A stretch of DNA of 5,335 bases from Microcaldota archaeon (GTDB lineage: Archaea; Micrarchaeota; Micrarchaeia; Anstonellales; Anstonellaceae). The position numbers and the translations under genes are program-made. Each line of letters opens with the position of its first letter. Positions within the stretch are counted from its first letter, which is position 1. The notes beneath the pieces are model-generated. The model had not been told where the DNA came from, ran no database searches, and was given only the letters and a program-made list of their open reading frames with translations. Positions 1 to 5,335 of the stretch are shown piece by piece. Location of the stretch: assembly GCA_023248665.1 (NCBI GenBank), contig JAHFEC010000083.1, positions 1 through 5,335 on the forward strand. The letters run 5' to 3'.

Positions 1-1600
1 CAGTGTTGAGGCTGAAATACCCGTTGCGGATGCCATTGTAAATCTCAAGCGCCCCCTGCGTCATTCCTGTCCACATCACGGCCTGCCCCGCTCCGCTGAC
101 ATATTTTCCGGCGCCGGCCAATTGCTCCCCCAGCCGCCCGGCTTTCATGGCCTCGCCAAGGAAAGGCATGGCCATGGCCGCGCCCATGGCAATCTGGGAG
201 AAATTCTTGTCCCGCATGCCCTCATAAACGTCTTTGCCGGACAGGTAAGCGAACCCGGCCGCCGACCCGATTTGCCCTCCGGGGATGAACGACATCGCGG
301 TGAATGCCATCACGCCGACGGATTCCTTGTTGGCCACCGTCCAGCGGAAGGTTTCATTGTTTATTTCCATCCCAAACAATGTAGCTTTGCCCTGCTTGAC
401 GAAAATATCCACAGGGAGTTTCTGCAAGGTGGCATCAATCTCTTTTTGCATGCTCCGGGTGCGCTCGAGCGCCTGCACCATTGTCATATTGCCGGATTTG
501 AGGTCTTTCTCCATCTGCAGGTATTCGGCTTTCAGCTTCTCCAGCTTCGACACCCCGTTTGCCGAGCCAGCCATCGGCTTGTAAGTGTCAATCAGCTGCT
601 GGGCCGCCAGCGCGGAATTAACTAAATAGAATCCGACGTCCTTGCGGATTTGCGCATTCTGGTCCCAATGCATCTGCAAGCCGTGGTCTCCCTCGAAGAG
701 CGGCTCTAGCATCTGCCTGAAATAGCCTTCCACGCGCCGGATACGGTACATTCCTTCTATCGCATTGAGCTGGTCGGTCAGGTTCAGCAGAGACTCCTGA
801 CGCTGCTGCGCATTGGCTGGCATGTTCCTCTTGATGTTCTCCGGCGCGAATTGGGAGAGCGGGCCGGCGGGCATTTTCTCTGGTATCTCGATGAGCGAGT
901 TCTGTTTCTCATATATTCCGAATCTGTCCTCGAATACCCTTCCCTTTGCATCCATCCAGGCCTTCTTGGCATCTGCTTCCAAATCACCTTTCATCTCTTG
1001 ATACTTACTGTTCAATTGATTTTGCAGATAATCCGACACTTTGTCCATGTAAGCGCCCTGGCCCAAAAGCGCCTTCTCATAGGCGGCCTCGGCGTTTTTC
1101 TTTTTGGCGCTTAACATCAGCTCTTTCAGGACGTCTGCCTTCTGCTCGGTGCTGGCATGAGAGCTCATCACAATCACGCGCGCCACGGCCTTGGCCGACT
1201 GGAGCCTGTCAATGGCTTTGATGTCCGGCGCGTCATTCAGGACAGGCTGGCCCTGCTCGTTTTTCACATAAAGAAGCTCCATCGCTTTGGCCGCGCTTGA
1301 GAAATACTTCCCGGCCGCGCTCCTGTACTTTCCATTGCCCACATTCGGCTCGACTAATTGGGCCAGCGCATTAAGCTTGTTTTTTTGCCATTCCGGGCTC
1401 TGGCCGCTGCCCAATATTTCGTCGGCAGCCTGCGCATAATTTTTCCTGAGCCAGCTCGCCGGCCTGTTGTTATCCGTATTTTTGTAGGCGTCCGGCCCCA
1501 TCGGGCTTTCGCTAAAGAAAGCTGTTGCCGCTAGATGAACATCGTTAGGATTTTTCAATTCCACCGTGTTTTTCCCCGGAACAAAGCCCTTTTTCAACAC
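1..1600 (-). CDS. Long cysteine-free helical protein of unknown function, C-terminus cut by window edge
   Basis: I do not recognise this gene. The frame stays open for 533 codons from GTG at 1600-1598 to the left edge, without stop or frameshift; an in-frame TAA at 1624-1622 limits the start. Possible starts are GTG 1600, TTG 1597 and GTG 1564; the first in-frame ATG (1501) would discard a coding-looking N-terminus. GTG 1600 overlaps the ATPase stop by 7 bases. No signal peptide is seen. Residues about 50-230 and 265-395 are largely charged, Ala-rich helix, with a coiled-coil-like stretch near 352-395. Residues 427-525 are rich in Gly, Ala and Met and hydrophobic: a FIPGG turn (438-442), SGKDVYEG (454-461), MPFLGEA (478-484), then an AGAGKYVSGAG segment (495-505). 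This could be membrane hairpins or a pre-toxin-like region. There is no cysteine. Arginine is often AGG, unlike the ATPase. I am confident that it is coding; the function is unknown. Confidence 0.85.
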   Translation of the reverse strand, partial: MLKKGFVPGKNTVELKNPNDVHLAATAFFSESPMGPDAYKNTDNNRPASWLRKNYAQAADEILGSGQSPEWQKNKLNALAQLVEPNVGNGKYRSAAGKYFSSAAKAMELLYVKNEQGQPVLNDAPDIKAIDRLQSAKAVARVIVMSSHASTEQKADVLKELMLSAKKKNAEAAYEKALLGQGAYMDKVSDYLQNQLNSKYQEMKGDLEADAKKAWMDAKGRVFEDRFGIYEKQNSLIEIPEKMPAGPLSQFAPENIKRNMPANAQQRQESLLNLTDQLNAIEGMYRIRRVEGYFRQMLEPLFEGDHGLQMHWDQNAQIRKDVGFYLVNSALAAQQLIDTYKPMAGSANGVSKLEKLKAEYLQMEKDLKSGNMTMVQALERTRSMQKEIDATLQKLPVDIFVKQGKATLFGMEINNETFRWTVANKESVGVMAFTAMSFIPGGQIGSAAGFAYLSGKDVYEGMRDKNFSQIAMGAAMAMPFLGEAMKAGRLGEQLAGAGKYVSGAGQAVMWTGMTQGALEIYNGIRNGYFSLNT

Positions 1601-4305
1601 TCCTCTTTTTTCATCAGCATTTTACGCGCTTCTTCCAGTATGAGCAGAACCGCCCCGGCTCCGGCCGCCACCAGCCAATCCGTGAGCCCGAGCGGCACGG
1701 TTTCCATCAATCCAGACAGGGGCGCATAATAGATGATGGCCAATTGCATCACGAACGAAGCCAGCACCGCCAGAAGCAGATACCTGTTGCCGAATGGGTT
1801 GTGCAAAGCCGACAATCCGAACGAACGACAACTGATGGCGTTCACCAACTGCATCACGACGAACGCCGTGAGCGCCATCGTGCCGGCCTTGGCCGGCTCG
1901 TGCGCCAGATAGTATCCGAATATGGCGAGGGCGACGGCGGCCATGAGCAGCCCGCCGAGCATAATGGAAAGCAGCATCTCCTTGCCCAAAAACGGGGCGG
2001 AAGGCGCGCGCGGTGCGCGTGCCATCACGTCCGAGCGCGCCGGCTCGAGGCCCAAAGCCAAAGCGGGCGGGCCGTCCATGATGATGTTAATCCAAAGGAT
2101 TTGAACGGGTTTTAGCGGCAGCACCACGAAAAGCAATGGCGAGGCGAACATCAGCGTCAGGGCGGCCACGTTGGTGGTGAACTGGAAATGCACGAATGAG
2201 CGGATGTTCTCAAAGATGGCCCTTCCGCGCTCCACGGCCCGCTCCAGCGTGCCGAAATTGTTGTCCAGCAATATGACGTCGGCCGAGCCCCGGGCGACGT
2301 CCGTGCCGCCGATGCCCATGGCCACGCCGATGTCGGCCTTCTTGATGGAGGGCGCATCGTTCACCCCGTCGCCGGTGAGCGCAACGATCTCCCCGGAGGC
2401 CTGCAAAGCCTTGACGATTCTGAATTTGTGGTCCGGCGTGGCGCGGGCGCACACGGCCATGTGCTTGACGGCCTCCAATAGCTGCGCATCGCTCATCTGG
2501 TCGATCTCGTGTCCCTGCGCCGGTTTCTCCCCTGTTTTGAGGATGCCCAGATCCAGCGCGATGCGCATGGCGGTGAGCGGCGAGTCGCCGGTGAGCATGA
2601 TGACCCGGATGCCGGCCTTTTGGCAGGTAGACAGGGCCGAGCGCACTTCGGGCCGGGCCGGGTCCGTCAGGCCGACCACGCCCAGCCACGTGAGCCCTTC
2701 CTCGTATAGTTCATGCTTGTTCGAGGGACGGTCGGCTTCGGCCGGGGGCAGCTTCTTGCGCGCGATTCCCAGCGTGCGCAGGGCCTCGGCGGCATCTCGC
2801 TCGTAGGCCGCCCGGACGCGTCGGCGGTCCGCGGCCGTGAGGGCCCGCTCGCCATCGGCGGTGAGGATGCGCGTGCAGCGCGCGAGCACCACCTCGGGCG
2901 CGCCCTTGACATAGGAGATGCGCTGGCCCTCCCACTCGCGCACCTGCACCATCATCTTGCGCGCGTATTCGAATGGCCGTTGTTTGGACATCGTCCAGTT
3001 GTCGCGCATGCGGGTGGCGTCAAGACCCGATTTGTGCGCCGCCACCAGCAGGGCCACTTCGGTCGGGTCGCCCCGGCTGCCGACGAACCGGCTCTTGTCG
3101 TACAAAAGGGAAGCGTCATTGCACAGCGCGCCGGCGCTCAGCAGGCCGGTGATCCGCGCGCGATCGAGCGCGCTCATCTCGCAGCCGTCCGCGCGCGCGA
3201 TGCGCCCCGAAAGTTCGGTCGGGCCGCCCCCGATGTCAAAGTCCGCGCCCGGAAGGCTGGCGCGCACCACGGTCATCTTGTTCTGGGTGAGCGTGCCCGT
3301 CTTGTCTGTGCAGATCACCGTAGCCGAGCCGAGCGCCTCCACGGCCTGCATCTTGCGCACAATCGCCTTGTCCCGGGCCATGCGCTGCACGCCCACGCCC
3401 AGCGTGATGGCCATCACGGTGGGCAGGCCTTCGGGGATGGCGGCCACCGCCAGGCTGACGGCGACCAGAAGCATGGAGATCACGTCCTCGCCGCGTACGA
3501 TGCCCCACAAGAAGAACGCAAGCGAGAGGAGGACGGCCGCCTTGCCGATGTTCTCGCCCAAGGCGGTGAGCTTTTTCTGCAGGGGTGTCTGGGCGCTTTG
3601 CGCGCCCTCCAAATCCTTGGCGATCTGCCCGAAGCTGGTGGCAAATCCGGTCGCATAGACGAGCGCCTTGCCATTGCCGCGCACGATGAGGGTGCCGGCA
3701 TAGATGCAATTGGTCCGCTCGGCCATCGGCGCAACCGCCGGCAGGATCCCGGCTGTCTTGTTGGCCGGCAACGACTCGCCCGTGAGCGCGGACTGGTCCG
3801 CCGACAGGTCGCCCTCGAGAAGCCGGGCGTCGGCCGGCACGAGGCCGCCTTCCGACACGAGGATGATGTCGCCCGCCACGAGCTCGCGCGCGTCCACTTC
3901 GCTCTGCCGGCCCTCCCGGATCACCACGGCGCGCGGGGCGGCCAGCTTGCGCAGGGCGGAGAGCTCCTGCTCGGCCTTGTATTCCTGCACGAATCCGAAC
4001 ACGATGGAGAGCACGACGGCCGTCAGGATGCCGGCCGCGTCGATGAGATGGCCGGCGAGGTAAGCGACCACGGCCGACGCGACCAGCAGAAGGATGAGGA
4101 TGTTCTGCGCCTGCCGGGTGAGGATCTCAAGCCACGTGTGCTTCTGCCTGATCTCCCAGCTGTTGGGCCCGTGCCGGTGCAGGAGCTCCTTGGCCTGCGA
4201 GAGGCTCAATCCGTCCGGCGAGCTATCGAGCGCCGAGAAGAGGGCGCGCTCGCTCAAGGAATGCGCGCTCGCGGCGGCATCGCGGGCATGTTCGGGCCGG
4301 GCCAT
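1594..4305 (-). CDS. P2A-type calcium-transporting P-type ATPase, PMR1/SPCA-like
   Basis: This is a complete 903-residue ion pump, a usual length for P2A ATPases, that expels Ca2+ (possibly Mn2+) across the cytoplasmic membrane using ATP. In order: a cation-ATPase N-terminal domain (about 15-65); M1-M2 (about 66-107); an actuator domain with TGES (175-178); M3-M4 (about 254-301) with PEGLP (291-295); the phosphorylation motif DKTGT with Asp334; a nucleotide-binding domain with F445 and KGAPE (467-471); MLTGD (570-574); the hinge TGDGVNDAP (644-652); then M5-M10 (about 703-893). The ion site keeps Glu292 (M4), Asn740 and Asp744 (M6). M5 has Asn712 but Ala715 where SERCA has its site I Glu771, so one ion per cycle is inferred. 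WINIIMDGPPA in M6 matches PMR1/SPCA pumps. The start is ATG 4305, since an in-frame TAA at 4338-4336 leaves no ATG farther upstream. It is the first gene of a leftward pair. The class is certain; the exact ion is inferred. Confidence 0.97.
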   Translation of the reverse strand: MARPEHARDAAASAHSLSERALFSALDSSPDGLSLSQAKELLHRHGPNSWEIRQKHTWLEILTRQAQNILILLLVASAVVAYLAGHLIDAAGILTAVVLSIVFGFVQEYKAEQELSALRKLAAPRAVVIREGRQSEVDARELVAGDIILVSEGGLVPADARLLEGDLSADQSALTGESLPANKTAGILPAVAPMAERTNCIYAGTLIVRGNGKALVYATGFATSFGQIAKDLEGAQSAQTPLQKKLTALGENIGKAAVLLSLAFFLWGIVRGEDVISMLLVAVSLAVAAIPEGLPTVMAITLGVGVQRMARDKAIVRKMQAVEALGSATVICTDKTGTLTQNKMTVVRASLPGADFDIGGGPTELSGRIARADGCEMSALDRARITGLLSAGALCNDASLLYDKSRFVGSRGDPTEVALLVAAHKSGLDATRMRDNWTMSKQRPFEYARKMMVQVREWEGQRISYVKGAPEVVLARCTRILTADGERALTAADRRRVRAAYERDAAEALRTLGIARKKLPPAEADRPSNKHELYEEGLTWLGVVGLTDPARPEVRSALSTCQKAGIRVIMLTGDSPLTAMRIALDLGILKTGEKPAQGHEIDQMSDAQLLEAVKHMAVCARATPDHKFRIVKALQASGEIVALTGDGVNDAPSIKKADIGVAMGIGGTDVARGSADVILLDNNFGTLERAVERGRAIFENIRSFVHFQFTTNVAALTLMFASPLLFVVLPLKPVQILWINIIMDGPPALALGLEPARSDVMARAPRAPSAPFLGKEMLLSIMLGGLLMAAVALAIFGYYLAHEPAKAGTMALTAFVVMQLVNAISCRSFGLSALHNPFGNRYLLLAVLASFVMQLAIIYYAPLSGLMETVPLGLTDWLVAAGAGAVLLILEEARKMLMKKEEC
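1600..1605 (-). promoter_or_regulatory. Ribosome binding site inside the ATPase 3' end, for the downstream gene
   Basis: GAGGAG, formed by the two Glu codons just before the final Cys codon of the ATPase, matches the archaeal anti-Shine-Dalgarno sequence. It ends directly at the GTGTTGA overlap. The GAGG core stands 1 base from GTG 1600 and 4 bases from TTG 1597, so by spacing TTG may be the real start; the protein would differ by one residue. The arrangement suggests that ribosomes finishing the ATPase start the next gene. Confidence 0.5.
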
Positions 4306-4323
4306 GCCTTGATTTCGCGCCCG

Positions 4324-4337
4324 CTGTTTTAAGGCTT
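4324..4337 (-). promoter_or_regulatory. Possible TATA-like element for the ATPase operon
   Basis: On the minus strand, GCCTTAAAACAGCG carries a weak A/T-rich core (TTAAAA) centred about 26 bases before the ATPase ATG at 4305. This is the spacing expected between an archaeal TATA box and a transcription start, so the mRNA could be leaderless or nearly so. The only ribosome-binding-like sequence before the ATG is a poor AAGG that almost touches it, which agrees with a leaderless start. The core is degenerate, so this is tentative. Confidence 0.3.
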
Positions 4338-4473
4338 ACACTTCTGCGCCCGAGCCCCGAGAATCCTGCCCCCGAAAAAGCGAACGCAGGCCGGGCCTTC
4401 CGCCCGTGCCCCGGTCCCCTTATTTTCCATCCATCTTTCTTTGCGCTCCGCCACCGTCGAGCCAGACAGAACC

Positions 4474-4483
4474 TATTTAAATA
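4474..4483. promoter_or_regulatory. Palindromic TATTTAAATA, possible TATA box or operator
   Basis: A perfect 10-bp A/T palindrome stands out in GC-rich surroundings. It could be a TATA box for either direction: leftward it would give the ATPase a leader of about 145 bases, and rightward it would give TFB one of about 150 bases. It could also be a regulator site. No clear purine-rich BRE (the TFB recognition element) flanks it in a form that decides the direction. Confidence 0.3.
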
Positions 4484-4547
4484 CTCCCCTCACTTTCCCA
4501 ACGCCGGAACGCCGAAGAAAAAGCCATTCCACGCCGACGGATCAGGA

Positions 4548-4564
4548 GGCAAACGTTTATATAT
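4548..4564 (+). promoter_or_regulatory. Archaeal promoter (BRE plus TATA box) of the TFB gene
   Basis: GGCAAACG followed by TTTATATAT (4556-4564) is a near-consensus archaeal box A, with an A-rich BRE-like element just upstream. With usual spacing, transcription would start near 4585-4590 and leave an untranslated leader of about 70 bases before the TFB start. It is the strongest promoter-like sequence in the window. A second, weaker A/T core (TTTTAAAGATAT, 4591-4602) could support a shorter transcript starting near 4621. Confidence 0.75.
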
Positions 4565-4595
4565 CTCTTTTGGGCAATCTATTCATCATCTTTTA

Positions 4596-4605
4596 AAGAT
4601 ATCTT
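4596..4605. promoter_or_regulatory. Palindrome AAGATATCTT in the predicted TFB leader
   Basis: A perfect 10-bp inverted repeat lies just after the predicted transcription start of TFB. Its position would suit a repressor operator blocking initiation, or it could belong to a secondary TATA element. It is short and A/T-rich, so chance is possible, and I know of no regulator that would bind it. Confidence 0.25.
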
Positions 4606-4645
4606 GACTCGCACCTGAATTTGGGTACTAGTTGGATACTTAGCC

Positions 4646-4650
4646 GAGGT
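4646..4650 (+). promoter_or_regulatory. Ribosome binding site that decides the TFB start
   Basis: GAGGT matches the archaeal anti-Shine-Dalgarno sequence. It stands 7 bases before ATG 4658 but only 1 base before the alternative ATG 4652. The second ATG is therefore the better start, and the protein begins MVDKCPEC rather than MTMVDKCPEC. Confidence 0.75.
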
Positions 4651-4657
4651 AATGACT

Positions 4658-5335
4658 ATGGTGGACAAATGCCCGGAATGCGCTAACAAGAAACTGACGC
4701 GCGATTACGAGAAGGGCGAGGTGATCTGCACCAACTGCGGACTCATCGTCGCCGAGAACATCGAGGACCCGCGCCCCGAATGGCGCGCGTTCGACTCCGA
4801 GCAGCGCGAGAAGCGCGCCCGCGGCGGCGCGCCCATCAAGTACATGCGCCCCAACAAGGGTCTTGTCACGGAGATTGACCAGTACAACCGGGATATCAGG
4901 GGGGCCAAGATATCGCCCAAGAAACAGGCGCAGCTCTACCGCATGAGAAAGTGGCACAAGCGCGCTTCCATCGCAACCTCGATGGAACGCAATCTGGCCA
5001 TCGCTCTTTCCGAGCTGGACCGCATCGCCTCCTATTTGGGCCTTCCGGATTCCATTCGCGAATCCGCCGCGCTTCTTTACCGCAAATGCATCAAGGCCGA
5101 GCTCATCCGGGGCCGGCTGATCGAGTCGGTTGTTTCCGCAGTCATCTATGCCACCTGCCGCTTGCATGGCATCCCCCGCACGCTTGATGAAATCTCGCGC
5201 GTGTCCGGCATCGAGAAAAAGGAAATAGGGCGCGCCTACCGCTTCGTGCGCAGGGAGCTTGACATCGACGTGCCGCTCACCGACCCGGCCCAGTACGTGC
5301 CCAAATTCACGGCCGCACTCAAATTATCCGGGCAG
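4658..5335 (+). CDS. tfb: Transcription initiation factor B (TFB, archaeal TFIIB), C-terminus cut by window edge
   Basis: TFB binds the TBP-TATA complex and the BRE and recruits RNA polymerase, setting start site and direction. The 226 residues present contain, in order: an N-terminal zinc ribbon with C5-P-E-C8 and C24-T-N-C27; the B-reader/B-linker region (about 38-95) with PEWRAFDSEQREKRAR and GAP (57-59); and the first cyclin-like repeat (about 100-200) with ERNLAIALSELDRIA (110-124), RGR (151-153), PRTLDEI (173-179) and KEIGRAYRF (188-196). The second cyclin repeat begins around 207 (TDPAQYVPKF) and is cut by the edge. Family members are about 300 residues, so roughly a quarter is missing; the frame is open to the last base. 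Against the TFB sequences I remember, usual RTGAP reads RGGAP and usual DKGLST reads NKGLVT. It has its own promoter and is divergent from the ATPase. Bacteria do not have this protein, so the source is archaeal. Confidence 0.97.
   Translation, partial: MVDKCPECANKKLTRDYEKGEVICTNCGLIVAENIEDPRPEWRAFDSEQREKRARGGAPIKYMRPNKGLVTEIDQYNRDIRGAKISPKKQAQLYRMRKWHKRASIATSMERNLAIALSELDRIASYLGLPDSIRESAALLYRKCIKAELIRGRLIESVVSAVIYATCRLHGIPRTLDEISRVSGIEKKEIGRAYRFVRRELDIDVPLTDPAQYVPKFTAALKLSGQ

Larger units (their letters stand above)
4306..4657. other. Divergent intergenic region between the ATPase and TFB genes
   Basis: These 352 bases contain no credible gene. The left part (about 4340-4415) is GC-rich and nearly featureless apart from a 5-bp stem with a 5-base loop at 4392-4406, which chance could produce. 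A pyrimidine-rich run follows at about 4415-4443. Next come a palindromic TATTTAAATA (4474-4483), three copies of ACGCCG (4501, 4509, 4531), the strong TATA of TFB (4556-4564), a palindrome AAGATATCTT (4596-4605) and the TFB ribosome binding site (4646-4650). I see no tRNA or other RNA gene. Confidence 0.75.

Noticed and set aside
122..625. A 167-codon open frame on the plus strand (and a 99-codon one at 285-584)
   Set aside because: Both lie opposite the continuous 533-codon minus-strand frame, which has better amino acid composition and extends over the whole region.
1560..1600. Possible UGA read-through or selenocysteine fusing the ATPase with the downstream protein
   Set aside because: The base count across the run of five A shows that the downstream frame differs from the ATPase frame; in the ATPase frame a second TGA follows shortly at about 1557. 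Two separate overlapping genes explain it better.
2713..4332. A 539-codon open frame on the plus strand opposite the ATPase
   Set aside because: It is an antisense shadow of a GC-rich gene. Its product is rich in Arg, Gly, His and Ala with no recognisable domain, while the opposite strand encodes a complete, motif-perfect ATPase.
4392..4406. Hairpin CGGGC-CTTCC-GCCCG as a terminator or regulatory RNA
   Set aside because: The stem is only 5 bp in very GC-rich DNA, has no T-run directly after it, and lies between two divergent genes, where no terminator is needed.
4416..4433. Tiny minus-strand leader peptide ATG GAT GGA AAA TAA upstream of the ATPase
   Set aside because: Four codons with no convincing ribosome binding site or attenuator structure; chance is likely.
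4640..5167. A 175-codon open frame on the minus strand
   Set aside because: It is antisense to TFB, whose identity is certain.
1..5335. CRISPR array, insertion sequence, tRNA or rRNA
   Set aside because: I saw no regularly spaced repeats, no inverted-repeat-flanked transposase and no tRNA or rRNA signatures on either strand.

Overview
The window looks like a piece of an archaeal chromosome, and it holds three protein genes. The clearest evidence is the rightmost gene, a transcription factor B (TFB, the archaeal TFIIB), which bacteria lack. A strong archaeal TATA element lies upstream of it and a GAGGT ribosome binding site just before it. The DNA is GC-rich (by eye above 60% in the ATPase). 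The TFB sequence has the feel of uncultured, possibly DPANN-type, archaea, but I cannot fix the lineage from this window.

Layout. Positions 1-1600 (minus strand) hold the first 533 codons of a long protein that I do not recognise. Its C-terminus lies beyond the left edge. Positions 1594-4305 (minus strand) hold a complete 903-residue P-type ATPase of the P2A calcium pump class, with every catalytic motif and ten predicted membrane helices. Its ion site most resembles the PMR1/SPCA (secretory pathway) pumps. Positions 4306-4657 are a non-coding divergent promoter region. Positions 4658-5335 (plus strand) hold TFB, cut by the right edge after 226 codons.

Relations. The ATPase and the unknown gene form a two-gene unit read leftward. 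The start of the unknown gene overlaps the stop of the ATPase inside the heptamer GTGTTGA, and its likely ribosome binding site lies in the last ATPase codons, so translational coupling is probable. TFB is transcribed the other way from the shared intergenic region and is a housekeeping factor with no evident functional tie to the pump.

The part most worth a second look is the unknown leftward protein. It has no cysteine in 533 residues, no signal peptide, a mostly helical body, and a Gly/Ala/Met-rich hydrophobic region near residues 427-525. That region loosely resembles the pre-toxin segments of polymorphic toxins. The decisive C-terminus is outside the window.
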